This document shows positions 23,052 through 32,304 of a stretch of DNA of 64,000 nt, in pieces (the first letter of the stretch is position 1; each line of letters begins with the position of its first letter). The stretch covers positions 105,714-169,713 of the forward strand of contig NZ_BMVL01000009.1 of assembly GCF_014650695.1 (NCBI RefSeq), given 5' to 3'. The position numbers and the translations under genes are program-made. A model generated the notes under the pieces. It saw only the letters and a program-made list of their open reading frames with translations, was not told the origin of the DNA and did no database searches. This stretch comes from Streptomyces avidinii. GTDB taxonomy: Bacteria; Actinomycetota; Actinomycetes; Streptomycetales; Streptomycetaceae.

Positions 23052-23939
23052 TCACTTGCCGTCGGAGAAGTTGTGCACGCCCCACCAGCCCGAGGAGTCG
23101 TGGTAGAGGCCCACGCCGACCTCCGTGAAGTCCGGGTTGACCTGGGCCTTGTAGTGGCCGGGGCTGTGGCGCCACATCGACTGGAACTTCTCGGCGGCCT
23201 CCTGGGCGGTCATCGAGGCATCGCTGTACCAGACGATGTTCTCGCCGGTCCACGTGCGCGAGCCCGTCTTCAGGTACGCGCGGTCGTCCGACGACGAGTG
23301 CGAGAAGCCGCTGTTCTTCATGTGCTCGGCCCATGTGCGGGCGAAGTCGCTGAGATCCTGCTTGAGCGCGAGCGGACGCCGCCCGACGGCGGCGCGTTCG
23401 GCGTTCAGCAGGTGCAGGGACAGGGCCTGGGCCTCGCCGACGTCCTGCGTCGTGGTGCGGGCACCGGGCACCTTGGGGTCCGGTCCTGTCGGACCGCTGC
23501 CGGCCGGGCGGGTACTCGGCGCGGTGGGCCCGGCGGAGCGTTCCGCCGGCGCTCCCGCGGTGCTCCGGTCGCCGGTCTTCGCCGGCGAGGGGGATGCGGT
23601 GGAACCCGGGACCGGCGTCGTACCGGCCGCGGAGGCGCTCGTACTCGCCGTGGGAGAGGCCGTGGAGGTGGCCGGTACGAGGTCCGTGCCCGCCGGACTC
23701 GGCCGGCCGCCGAGCGCCGAGCGGGTGCCTACCGCCGCCGTGCGTTCGGAGGCCCCGTCGGAGCCGAGGGTGTAGGCCGCGGTCCCGACGCCGGCCAGCA
23801 GGACAACGGCTGCCGCCGCCAGCACCGGAGCCCTGCGAGGGCTCCCGCGGTGACCCGCGGCCCGGCGCGCGCCCCGGCCCCGGCCCCGACGCGGCCGGTC
23901 GGTCGCGAACTCGTCGTCGTGATGGCGTAGATCCCGCAT
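23052..23939 (-). CDS. membrane-anchored CAP (SCP/PR1) domain protein
   Basis: 295 aa from the ATG at 23939 (GAGGAG). A basic cytosolic segment is followed by one helix (about residues 38-58, PVLAAAAVVLLAGVGTAAYT), then a ~95-residue Ser/Thr/Pro linker and a C-terminal CAP domain (LLNAERAAVGRRPLALKQDL, HMKNSGFSHSS, WTGENIVWYS, HSPGHYKAQVNPDFTEVGVG). The His and Glu residues of the CAP cavity are present (GFSH, GENI, SPGH, TEVG). The domain should be outside the membrane. The role is unknown. Confidence 0.85.
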   Translation of the reverse strand: MRDLRHHDDEFATDRPRRGRGRGARRAAGHRGSPRRAPVLAAAAVVLLAGVGTAAYTLGSDGASERTAAVGTRSALGGRPSPAGTDLVPATSTASPTASTSASAAGTTPVPGSTASPSPAKTGDRSTAGAPAERSAGPTAPSTRPAGSGPTGPDPKVPGARTTTQDVGEAQALSLHLLNAERAAVGRRPLALKQDLSDFARTWAEHMKNSGFSHSSSDDRAYLKTGSRTWTGENIVWYSDASMTAQEAAEKFQSMWRHSPGHYKAQVNPDFTEVGVGLYHDSSGWWGVHNFSDGK

Positions 23940-24026
23940 CGCATCTCCTCGGAGGTGACGGCCCACCTGGCCTGACACAGAAGGAGACCCGCGAGGCGCG
24001 CGGCGATAACACCTTTCCCGCAGGAT

Positions 24027-25241
24027 TCAGACCGCTGCCTCCGTCCGTGCCCGGCTGCCGGTCTCCTGCCCGACGACACGCCGGCGGCGGGACGGCATGC
24101 CCACGGTCGGGTTGGCGACGCCCCAGGCCGCGCCCTTGCAGATCAGTTCCTTGTAGCGGGCGGCCAGGCGGCCCGTCAGCGCGCGCTCGACTGCCCGGTC
24201 GTCGGCGGTGACGAACTGGATCAGGCCCTGCTTGCGGCCGAGGGAGATGCACTGCTGGGAGTAACGGATGCCGATGTGCGGGACCTTGGTGCCGGCGAGA
24301 CGGGCGGCGATGGCGTCGGCGGCCTGCCAGGCCATGGGGACGCCCGAGGCGCAGGACATGCGCAGCGGCTTGCCGCCCGGGCCCATCGCCATCGCCGCGT
24401 CGCCCACGGCGTACACGTCCGGGTGGGAGACCGAGCGCATCGTGGTGTCGACCACGATCTGATCCTGGTCGGTGAGCTCCAGGGCGGTGGCCCGGGCGAT
24501 CGGGTGGACGGCGAAGCCGGTGGTCCAGACCGTGACCTCGGCCGGGATGGTCCGGCCGTCGGCGGTCGTCACGCGGTCCGTCTCCACGGCGTCGACCTCG
24601 GTGTGTTCGTGGACCGTGATGCCGAGCCCGTCCACCACCTTCCGCAGGTGGGCGCGGCCCTTCTCCGAGAGCCACTCGCCGAGGGCGCCGTGGGCGGCCA
24701 GCGCGACGTCGAGGTCCGGACGGGCCTCGGCGATCTCGGTCGCGGCCTCCAGGCCGGTCAGGCCGCCGCCGACCACGAGCACGGGCCGGCCGGCGTCCAG
24801 GGCCGCCAGGCGGCCCTGGAGGCGGAGGGCGCCGGGCCGGCTGGAGATCTCGTCGGCGTGTTCGGCGGTGCCGGGGACGCCCCCGTCGTTCCAGCCGCTG
24901 CCGAGGGCGTAGACCAGGGTGTCGTACTCCAGTTCCTCGCGCTCGGGGCCGGTGATGGCGGCGACCGGGGCGGCGACCGTCACTACCTTGCGGTCCACGT
25001 CCACGGCGGTGACCTTCGCGAGCTTCAGTTCCACGCCCGTGCCCGCGAACATCTCGCCGAACGGCCGGGGCCTGAGGTCCTGGCCGGCCGCGATCTGGTG
25101 CAGCCGGACGCGCTCGACGAAGTCGGCCTCGGGGTTGACGAGGGTGATGGTGACGTCCTCGTGGTGCAGCCGCTTGGCGAGGCGACCGGCGGCGATGGCA
25201 CCGGTGTAGCCGGCTCCGAGGACGACGATGCGGTGCTGCAT
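24027..25241 (-). CDS. NDH-2-like FAD-dependent oxidoreductase
   Basis: 404 aa, MQHRIVVLGAGYTGAIAAGR (FAD Rossmann motif), PVLVVGGGLTGLEAATEIAE (NAD(P)H Rossmann motif) and SHPDVYAVGDAAMA (FAD-binding ATG/GD motif), the layout of type II NADH:quinone oxidoreductases. The C-terminus lacks an obvious membrane anchor helix. It lies downstream of an ECF41 sigma factor on the same strand; ECF41 genes are usually next to an oxidoreductase or carboxymuconolactone decarboxylase gene that they transcribe, so this is the probable target. Confidence 0.82.
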   Translation of the reverse strand: MQHRIVVLGAGYTGAIAAGRLAKRLHHEDVTITLVNPEADFVERVRLHQIAAGQDLRPRPFGEMFAGTGVELKLAKVTAVDVDRKVVTVAAPVAAITGPEREELEYDTLVYALGSGWNDGGVPGTAEHADEISSRPGALRLQGRLAALDAGRPVLVVGGGLTGLEAATEIAEARPDLDVALAAHGALGEWLSEKGRAHLRKVVDGLGITVHEHTEVDAVETDRVTTADGRTIPAEVTVWTTGFAVHPIARATALELTDQDQIVVDTTMRSVSHPDVYAVGDAAMAMGPGGKPLRMSCASGVPMAWQAADAIAARLAGTKVPHIGIRYSQQCISLGRKQGLIQFVTADDRAVERALTGRLAARYKELICKGAAWGVANPTVGMPSRRRRVVGQETGSRARTEAAV

Positions 25242-25355
25242 GTCCGTGCTCCTGTCTGGACGGGGCCCCGCCGTTGTCCGGCGTGGTTTCGCCCCTTGAA
25301 CCGGACAGCCCGACGTTTCCTGACAGGATCGGAATGTGACCTGTGCCACATCGCC

Positions 25356-26300
25356 TCAGAGGGTGTGGAGCGGCGCCTCCCCGTGGTCCGCGGCGGCCCA
25401 CTGCTCGGTCGCGCGGACCAGCTTGTCGGGGTTGACCTGGCTGCGGATCGCGGCGATGCCCTCCGCGGTGGCCTCCAGGCAGATGATCCCGGCAACCCGG
25501 CCGTCCACGACCGCCACGATGGCGGGCCCGCCGTTGGCGCTCGCGGCATAGATCTCGGGCGTACCGCCCACATGGGCCCGCTTGGCCGCGCTGGGCTTGA
25601 ACATGCCGCGCATGAAGGTCGCGACCGCGAGCGCGCCCTCGAACGCCTTCGCACGGGCCGGGACCTTTCCGCCGCCGTCGCCGACCGCGACGGCGTCCTG
25701 CGTGAGCAGGCGTACGAGGGGTTCGGTGCGGCCGCTGGTCGCCGCGGCCAGGAACTCCTCGATGATCTTCCGGGCGGCGGCCTCGTCGATCTCGGTGCGT
25801 GCCTTCCTGTCCGCGATGTGCTTCTTGGCGCGGTGGTAGACCTGCTGGCTGGCGGCCTCGGTGATCTCCAGGATCTCGGCGATCTCCCGGTGCGGGTAGT
25901 CGAAGGCCTCGCGCAGTACGTACACCGCCCGCTCGCCCGGCGACAGGCGTTCCAGCAGGACGAGGACGGCGTACGACACCGACTCGCGCTGCTCGGCGGT
26001 GTCGGCCGGACCGAGCATCGGGTCCCCGGTGAGCAGCGGCTCGGGCAGCCACCTCCCCACGTACGTCTCGCGCCGGGCGCGTGCCGAAGTGAGCATGTTG
26101 AGACACCAGTTGGTGAGGACCTTGGTCAGCCAGGCCTCGGGCACCTCGATCCGCCCGACGTCGGCCGCCTGCCAGCGCAGGAACGTCTCCTGCACGGCGT
26201 CCTCGGCCTCGCTCGCCGAGCCGAGCAGCCGGTAGGCAATGGCCTCCAGCCGCGGCCTGGCGGTCTCGAACCGGTCCACGTCACTCATGATCAGGGCCAT
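25356..26300 (-). CDS. sigJ: ECF41-type sigma factor with SnoaL-like C-terminal domain
   Basis: 314 aa. Sigma region 2 (RLEAIAYRLLGSASEAEDAV, then QETFLRW), the ECF41 linker motif YVGRWLPEP, region 4 (LSPGERAVYVLREAFDYPHR, EIAEILEITEAASQQVYHRA) and a SnoaL-like domain ending in the NPDKL motif. These are the hallmark motifs of ECF41, where the fused C-terminal domain replaces an anti-sigma factor. The start is the ATG at 26300 or 26288. The gene symbol is by family resemblance. The NDH-2-like gene downstream is the likely target. Confidence 0.88.
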   Translation of the reverse strand: MALIMSDVDRFETARPRLEAIAYRLLGSASEAEDAVQETFLRWQAADVGRIEVPEAWLTKVLTNWCLNMLTSARARRETYVGRWLPEPLLTGDPMLGPADTAEQRESVSYAVLVLLERLSPGERAVYVLREAFDYPHREIAEILEITEAASQQVYHRAKKHIADRKARTEIDEAAARKIIEEFLAAATSGRTEPLVRLLTQDAVAVGDGGGKVPARAKAFEGALAVATFMRGMFKPSAAKRAHVGGTPEIYAASANGGPAIVAVVDGRVAGIICLEATAEGIAAIRSQVNPDKLVRATEQWAAADHGEAPLHTL

Positions 26301-26493
26301 GCTCGCGATCCTAGGCCGTCTCTTTCGGATCCTGCCGGGCCCGGGTCGCAGCGGCAGGCGGGACACCACTCCCCGGTGACGACGAAGGCCCCAGGTCGTC
26401 GACCTGTCACGGCGGGGGTGCGCGGCCCCTGTCGCGCGCGTCCCGTGCACATCGGCCGATGATGGGAGTACGGCCGAACACGCGGAGATGATC

Positions 26494-27762
26494 ATGACGG
26501 GTTGGCGCGTCAGGGACTACGCCCAGGACGATCTCGAAGCGGTGATCCGCGTCGATGCGGAGAGCGGCACGGCCGAGGAGTCACCCCTCTTTCCGCTCTC
26601 GGACGCCGTGGCGGCCCTCCAGGCTCTCCACCCGGCGGTGGTGGCCACGGCGGACGAGGTGGTGGTCGGCGCCGTGGTGAGCAGGGTGGAGGGGGACCGG
26701 GCGTGGATCCTGCGCATCAGCATGGCGCCCGCCTGGCGGCACCGGGGGCTGGGCAGCGACCTGATCACGGCCCTGGAGCACCGGCTGTTCGCCGGTGGAG
26801 TCCGAACGGTGCACGCCGTCCTGCCCGACGGCGAGACCGGTGCCACGGCCCTGCACAACTGCGGCTTCGGCGCCCGGCCGGGCATGGTCTTCTTCGAGAA
26901 GCGCGGGCGGGTGACCCCTCAGGCGGTCAGCATGCTCGCGTCGCTGGGAGCGGAGCTGCCGCCCGGGGGACTGTGGCAGAAGGTCGCGGGCATGCAGAGG
27001 GAGAAGGAGCTCATCGAGCGGCGCCTGGTCCTGCCCCTGGCCCATCCGGAAATGGCCGCCCAGCACGGAGTGGAGCCGCCTCGGGCCGTGATGCTCTTCG
27101 GTCCGCCCGGGACGGGGAAGAGCACCTTCGCGCACGCGATCGCCAGCCGTCTGGGATGGCCTCTCCTCGAACTGTTCCCTGCCCGGCTGGCCGCCGAGTA
27201 CGGGCTGGCCAGCGGGCTGAACCGGCGTTTCGACGAGATCGCCCGGCTCGACCACGTCCTGGTCTTCATCGACGAGGTCGAGGAGATCGCGGGCACCCGC
27301 AGCGGTGCGGACGCGGCCGCCGTGGGCGTCGTCAACGAACTGCTCAAGGCGATCGTCCGGTTCCGGGGCCAGGACGGACGGCTGCTCGTCTGCGCCACGA
27401 ATGACGTGACCACGCTCGATCCCGCGTTCCTGCGGCACGGCCGCTTCGACTACGTGCTGCCGATCGGCCCGCCCGACAATCGCGCGAGGACCGCGCTGTG
27501 GGAGAGCTACCTGGCCCGAGCGGGCGCGGAGGCCGACAGCGCGGTGCTGGCGTCCGCCAGTGAGGGCTTCACCCCCGCTGACATCGCCCATGTGGCGCGC
27601 ACGGTCTCACAGGTCCAGTTCGAGCGCACCTTCGACACCGGAACCCGGGCCCGTCCCACCACCGACGACTACCTGCGCACGATCGGTGACACCAGGCCCA
27701 CGGTCAGCGCCGCCATGGCCCAGGAGTTCGCCCGGCAGACCGAGACGTTCGCCCGCATCTAG
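26494..27762 (+). CDS. GNAT acetyltransferase-AAA ATPase fusion protein
   Basis: 422 aa from the ATG at 26494 (CGGAG spacing fits; an ATG at 26488 is in frame). Residues 1-135 form a GNAT domain (ILRISMAPAWRHRGLGSDLI carries the acetyl-CoA loop RHRGLG; ATALHNCGFGARPGMVFFEK closes it). Residues 175-400 form an AAA domain: GPPGTGKST Walker A, VLVFIDEVEEIAGTR Walker B, an LDPAFLRHGRFDY sensor/arginine-finger region and a lid helix. Acetylation coupled to ATP-driven remodelling is inferred. The target is unknown. It is a single gene divergent from the ECF41 gene. Confidence 0.88.
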   Translation: MTGWRVRDYAQDDLEAVIRVDAESGTAEESPLFPLSDAVAALQALHPAVVATADEVVVGAVVSRVEGDRAWILRISMAPAWRHRGLGSDLITALEHRLFAGGVRTVHAVLPDGETGATALHNCGFGARPGMVFFEKRGRVTPQAVSMLASLGAELPPGGLWQKVAGMQREKELIERRLVLPLAHPEMAAQHGVEPPRAVMLFGPPGTGKSTFAHAIASRLGWPLLELFPARLAAEYGLASGLNRRFDEIARLDHVLVFIDEVEEIAGTRSGADAAAVGVVNELLKAIVRFRGQDGRLLVCATNDVTTLDPAFLRHGRFDYVLPIGPPDNRARTALWESYLARAGAEADSAVLASASEGFTPADIAHVARTVSQVQFERTFDTGTRARPTTDDYLRTIGDTRPTVSAAMAQEFARQTETFARI

Positions 27763-27805
27763 GCCGTCGAACGCGGTGCTGCGCCGGTCGGAGGGCCCAT
27801 GGCCC

Positions 27806-27895
27806 CAGAGCCGGCCAGGGCCTCAGAGCCGGCCAGGGCCTCAGAGCCGGCCAGGGCCTCAGAGCCGGCCAGGGCCTCAGAGCCGGCCAGGGCCT
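27806..27895. repeat. five 18-bp tandem repeats
   Basis: Five perfect copies of CAGAGCCGGCCAGGGCCT plus a partial sixth, between the AAA gene and the end of the minus-strand gene at 27910. A plus-strand open frame through them reads EPARAS repeatedly but has no other support as a gene. Confidence 0.9.
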
Positions 27896-27909
27896 CAGAA
27901 TCGCAGACC

Positions 27910-28110
27910 TCAGAAGCCCTCGCCGTGCAGGTCCTCCTCGCGCAGCAGGTCGTCCTCGCGGCGGCGCGAGGTCTTCTCCTGACCGCCCTTCTGTCCCTTC
28001 TCGCGGGACGACCTGCCGGGCCGGGGCTGTGCGGGGTCTCCGGGGCGGTGGTGCTCCTGCGCCTCGCGACCCGTGCCCGGCTCCTGCCCCTTTTCCTGCC
28101 TACCGTCCAT
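27910..28110 (-). CDS. possible internal small hydrophilic protein (66 aa)
   Basis: An alternative reading of the C-terminal part of the DUF1772 frame: ATG at 28110 preceded by AGAGGAG at ideal spacing, MDGRQEKGQEPGTGREAQEH start, very rich in Glu, Arg, Lys and Gly, with no Cys or membrane segment. If it is real, the DUF1772 gene lost its stop codon and now reads into a formerly separate gene. Confidence 0.4.
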   Translation of the reverse strand: MDGRQEKGQEPGTGREAQEHHRPGDPAQPRPGRSSREKGQKGGQEKTSRRREDDLLREEDLHGEGF

Positions 28111-28680
28111 GACGGCGACTCCTCTTGATGCGTGGGGTACGGACTCCTCTCCGATCACGCTGACACGCACGGCGACGGTCTGCATCCTGGACTGCGAAGC
28201 GAGCTGCTCGGATGATGCCCGGGCCGGCGGTCGCCTCAGGACGAGGACGATCAGCAGGACGAAGGCGGTGAGGGCGGTGAGCGTGCGCAGGTTGTTGAAG
28301 AGTTCCCAGCGCCGCAGGATCTCCGCGTGGTCGGCCGGGGCCGCGGTGAGTGCCCATTGCTTGATCCGGCCGTTGATCGGCACATTGCAGAGCCGGGTGA
28401 TCAGGAAGGACGCGAGGGTCAGCAGCCCCGCCGTACCCGCGATCAGCCGGGCACGTCCGCGCGTCAGCGTGGCGAGGGTGAGTGAGCTCAGCGTCGACAC
28501 GGCCATCGCGGCCTGCATCGTGATGCCGTTCATCTTCATCAGCTCGGCGTGGAACGACAGGCGCATGTCGAGCGGTACCGCGTTGAAGGTGGGGACGAGG
28601 TTGGCGGCGCCGTACCCGAACGCCCCGGCGAGGAGGCCGGTGGCGAGCAGGGCGAGTGCTTGGAGGATTCGTATGCGCAT
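27910..28680 (-). CDS. DUF1772 membrane protein fused to a hydrophilic tail
   Basis: 256 aa from the ATG at 28680. Residues 1-150 are a four-helix DUF1772 (anthrone-oxygenase-like) protein: MRIRILQALALLATGLLAGA, then MNGITMQAAMAVSTLSSLT, LITRLCNVPINGRIKQW and a last helix ALTAFVLLIVLVLRR. Family members normally stop there. Here the frame continues without a stop into a ~100-residue Arg/Lys/Glu/Gly-rich segment. An internal ATG at 28110 with a strong AGAGGAG site could start the last 66 residues as a separate protein. It follows the truncated SigJ-like gene by 64 bases on the same strand. Confidence 0.7.
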   Translation of the reverse strand: MRIRILQALALLATGLLAGAFGYGAANLVPTFNAVPLDMRLSFHAELMKMNGITMQAAMAVSTLSSLTLATLTRGRARLIAGTAGLLTLASFLITRLCNVPINGRIKQWALTAAPADHAEILRRWELFNNLRTLTALTAFVLLIVLVLRRPPARASSEQLASQSRMQTVAVRVSVIGEESVPHASRGVAVMDGRQEKGQEPGTGREAQEHHRPGDPAQPRPGRSSREKGQKGGQEKTSRRREDDLLREEDLHGEGF

Positions 28681-28744
28681 GTGTGTCGTGTGCTCCGGTA
28701 CATGGGTGCTTGCGGGGGCCGGGGCCGGGGCAGGCCGATGGCTC

Positions 28745-29227
28745 TCAGTCGTGTCCGTTCTCGGTCCACGGGCGGAGTTTCTCCGGCTTGCGGACCGCCC
28801 AGATGCGGGTGATGCGGCCGCCGTCGAGGCTGAACGCCGCCACGGTCACGGTGACGCCGGAGAGCTGGGCGACCAGGCCGGGCCGGCCGTTGACCGTCCG
28901 TTCCAGGAGGGCCAGTCCAGGGGCCTTGTCGGCGATGTGGATCAGGTACTGGGCGATGTGCTCGCCGCCTTCGACCGGGCGCAGCACGGTGCCGACGCCG
29001 CCGTCGGCGGTCATCGTGGCGTCGGGGTCGAGGAGATCGACGAGTGCCTTGATGTCCTTGGCCTGCCACGCCTCCTTGAAGTCCCGTACCAGGCCTGCCT
29101 GTCCGGCCGTCGCAGCCGACGGGGCCCGAGAGGCGTGAATACGTCGGCGGGCCGAGGATGCCAGTTGCCGGCAGGCCGCGGGCTCGACCTCGGTCCTGTC
29201 GGGCCCCGGCTCGGATGGGGTGCTCAT
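28745..29227 (-). CDS. truncated SigJ-like protein: SnoaL domain with only the end of sigma region 4
   Basis: 160 aa. The N-terminal third contains EVEPAACRQLASSARRRIHA, which is the last helix of an ECF sigma region 4 (normally preceded by the recognition helix). The rest is the SnoaL-like SigJ C-terminal domain (DFKEAWQAKDIKALVDLLDP, LRPVEGGEHIAQYL, ERTVNGRPGLVAQ, WAVRKPEKLRPW). Region 2 and most of region 4 are missing, so it cannot act as a sigma factor. A new ATG at 29227 lets it be translated, so it may be a remnant or a free regulatory domain. A full ECF41 gene lies 2.4 kb away. Confidence 0.7.
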   Translation of the reverse strand: MSTPSEPGPDRTEVEPAACRQLASSARRRIHASRAPSAATAGQAGLVRDFKEAWQAKDIKALVDLLDPDATMTADGGVGTVLRPVEGGEHIAQYLIHIADKAPGLALLERTVNGRPGLVAQLSGVTVTVAAFSLDGGRITRIWAVRKPEKLRPWTENGHD

Positions 29228-29323
29228 GGTCGCGACCGCTCCCTGGTTCGTTTCGTCCGCTTCGCCTCTCGGCACTTCGACGAAACACCGCGCCGGATTG
29301 TGAGCTCGACCCCTGCCCCTGGA

Positions 29324-29350
29324 AAGGCCCAGGTCGATGACCTGGGCCTT
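29324..29350. terminator. terminator, GGCCCAGGTC-type stem
   Basis: AAGGCCCAGGTC-GAT-GACCTGGGCCTT, perfect arms, just after the stop of the subtilisin gene. The stem core recurs at 30768, 44088 and (one change) 48749. Confidence 0.85.
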
Positions 29351-29383
29351 GGGCGGGGATATCCGGGCAGGAAGGGGCGGGGG

Positions 29384-30583
<1,200 letters not shown>

Positions 30584-30750
30584 ACCGGTGAGGGCATCAT
30601 GCAGAAACGATCATGTCCTACGAAGCCGCCCGGCGGTTCGGCCGCTTTCTGGGCCGTACCCGAATGCGCTCCGCCGACCAGGGGCCCTGCCCGCCCCGCT
30701 CCCGTCGCGTGTGTTCACGCGGACCGGGCCATGACATGCGTCCATTCGAG

Positions 30751-30798
30751 AGGTCTGGACAACGACGAAGGCCCAGGTCTGTGACCTGGGCCTTCGTT
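30751..30798 (+). repeat. 48-bp direct repeat with terminator hairpin, copy 1
   Basis: Identical over 48 bases to 44071-44118, in direct orientation 13.3 kb away. It includes a stem ACGAAGGCCCAGGTC / GACCTGGGCCTTCGT with a three-base loop. At the right-hand copy the sequence continues into the tRNA-Gly 3' end; here it does not. Confidence 0.85.
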
Positions 30799-30843
30799 GA
30801 CCGGGTACCCCACGTGCCGGGCCCTTCACCTGTGCAAGGGCAT

Positions 30844-31116
30844 TCAGCCCTGCTCCTCCTCCTCGGCCTCCATGTTCCGGATTCCCTGGTGGGTGAGGGT
30901 GACCATCGCGGGGGTGTTGCCGGGTTCCCAGTCGACGGTGATCAGGCCTTCGCCGGCCAGGTAGGTGCAGGCGGCGGCGAGGTCCTGTTCCGGTACGTGG
31001 AGGTCGCGCCGCAGCTGTGCTCCGGTGATGCCGAGGAGGCGGTTGCCTTCGACGGCTTCGTACAGGACCCGGAGCACCTGGTCGCGGTAGGTCCTGCGTT
31101 CGCGCAGTGTGGCCAT
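30844..31116 (-). CDS. small winged-helix-like hypothetical protein
   Basis: 90 aa, MATLRERRTYRDQVLRVLYE start with AAAGGACG upstream. The helical N-terminus, LLGITGAQLRRDLHVPEQDL and EGLITVDWEPGNTPAMVTLT look like a winged helix-turn-helix with the wing strands; the end is acidic (EAEEEEQG). It may bind DNA. No family is assigned. It heads the left side of the regulatory region. Confidence 0.65.
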   Translation of the reverse strand: MATLRERRTYRDQVLRVLYEAVEGNRLLGITGAQLRRDLHVPEQDLAAACTYLAGEGLITVDWEPGNTPAMVTLTHQGIRNMEAEEEEQG

Positions 31117-31171
31117 GACCGCGTCCTTTCGTAGGTGGGGTGGGGCGCGCTCCGGGGTCGGTCGGGGCTTC

Positions 31172-31438
31172 TCAGATCTCGTCGGAGTGTGCGCCGGTGC
31201 CGACGGGGGTCCTACTGGCGGCCAGCCACGAGCGGGCGGGGCCGGCGGGTGCCGCCGTGTCCACGGTGAGGTGGAGGCGGGTGTTGCCGTCGAGGGCGGG
31301 GTAGCTGCGCTGTTCCGCGCCTGCGAAACAGCCGCGGAGCGCCTCCGCGACCGCGCGGGCGGCTTCCGGAGTGTGCGCGATGATCCGGACCTCGGCGTGC
31401 CCGAGCGACGGCAGTGTCTGGGTCTCGATGTACTTCAC
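31172..31438 (-). CDS. hypothetical protein (88 aa)
   Basis: Starts with GTG at 31438 (AAAGGG upstream), MKYIETQTLPSLGHAEVRII. The alternating beta/alpha pattern with HTPEAARAVAEALRGCF and TRLHLTVDTAAP suggests a small ferredoxin-like or ACT-like fold. It is not recognised. It is followed on the same strand by the winged-helix gene. Confidence 0.55.
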   Translation of the reverse strand: MKYIETQTLPSLGHAEVRIIAHTPEAARAVAEALRGCFAGAEQRSYPALDGNTRLHLTVDTAAPAGPARSWLAASRTPVGTGAHSDEI

Positions 31439-31534
31439 GTAGGCGTGTTCCCTTTCGGAGTGGGCGGGAAGACGGCGGTGGGGGCGCCGTGGCGCCCCGC
31501 CCGCTGCCCCCGGTCGGAGGAAGGCCTCTGTTCC

Positions 31535-31723
31535 TCACCGGTCGGCACCTGTGTGGTGGGCTCGACGACCGGTGTCGTCCGGCAGACCCGGAGGTCTCGG
31601 CAGGGGGTCACTGAAGCGGTAGGCCTCGATCCGGGCGTCGTGCTGGGCGTTGAGCAGGTGGATCAGCCGTACTCCGATGCCGGTCACGAGGATGATCACC
31701 GCGATGAGGACGATGGTCTCCAC
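31535..31723 (-). CDS. small single-pass membrane protein
   Basis: 62 aa from a GTG at 31723, chosen because GGAGG lies nine bases upstream; a GTG at 31732 overlapping the DUF5994 stop is the alternative. One N-terminal helix (METIVLIAVIILVTGIGVRL) is followed by a polar tail rich in Arg, Pro and Asp. It is translationally linked to the DUF5994 gene. The function is unknown. Confidence 0.55.
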   Translation of the reverse strand: METIVLIAVIILVTGIGVRLIHLLNAQHDARIEAYRFSDPLPRPPGLPDDTGRRAHHTGADR

Positions 31724-31728
31724 GGGGC

Positions 31729-32304
31729 TCACCTCCAGCCGATTCCGGGCAGCGACAGGGTGCTCCGGTCCATCGGGCTCCCGAAGGGGGACATGCAGGC
31801 CCCGCCTTCGCTCTCCCAGCCGGCTTCCTGGCGCTGGGCGTCGCGGATGCCGCGTCCGATGGCGGCTTCGTTGGTCATCAGGACGCCTGCGGTGAGGACG
31901 CTGCCCGGTATTGCGGCGGCGGCCATCAGGCGGGCCGCGGCGGCGGGCTCGGTCTCCGGCGGGATGACGAGGAGGTCCCAGCGCCCCACGGTGTAGGAGA
32001 GCAGGATCAGCTTGTCGGGGTCCTGTTCGGTGAACCAGCCCACGTGCAGCACGCGCCCGTCCACGGGCACGGTGTGCGGTACGACGGGCCAGCGGGTGGG
32101 GTTCACGCAGACGCGGGTGACGCGGCCCCAGGGTTCCTCCAGGGCGGCCGCGAGCGGCGGGAGCTCCGCTTCGAGATCGCGGGAGTGGGGCCACCAGGCC
32201 CCGTCCAGCCGGCCGGCGAGTGTGGTTCTCGGGGTGAGGGACAAGCGTGCCGGGAGCTCTGCGGCGAGGTCGCGGGGCGCGGTCCGGTCAAGGGTGGTGG
32301 TCAT
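31729..32304 (-). CDS. DUF5994 family protein, copy 1
   Basis: 191 aa. The family signature GRLDGAWWPHSRDLEAELPP is at residues 31-50, followed by RVTRVCVNPTRWPVVPHTVP and WDLLVIPPETEPAAAARLM. DUF5994 proteins are frequent in streptomycetes, without known function, often near stress-response regulators. It is divergent from a second DUF5994 gene at 32595 across a 290-bp shared promoter region. Confidence 0.85.
   Translation of the reverse strand: MTTTLDRTAPRDLAAELPARLSLTPRTTLAGRLDGAWWPHSRDLEAELPPLAAALEEPWGRVTRVCVNPTRWPVVPHTVPVDGRVLHVGWFTEQDPDKLILLSYTVGRWDLLVIPPETEPAAAARLMAAAAIPGSVLTAGVLMTNEAAIGRGIRDAQRQEAGWESEGGACMSPFGSPMDRSTLSLPGIGWR

Noticed and set aside
27806..27895. CRISPR array
   Set aside because: The 18-bp units are contiguous with no spacers. 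No cas genes are present, and no other regularly spaced repeats were seen.
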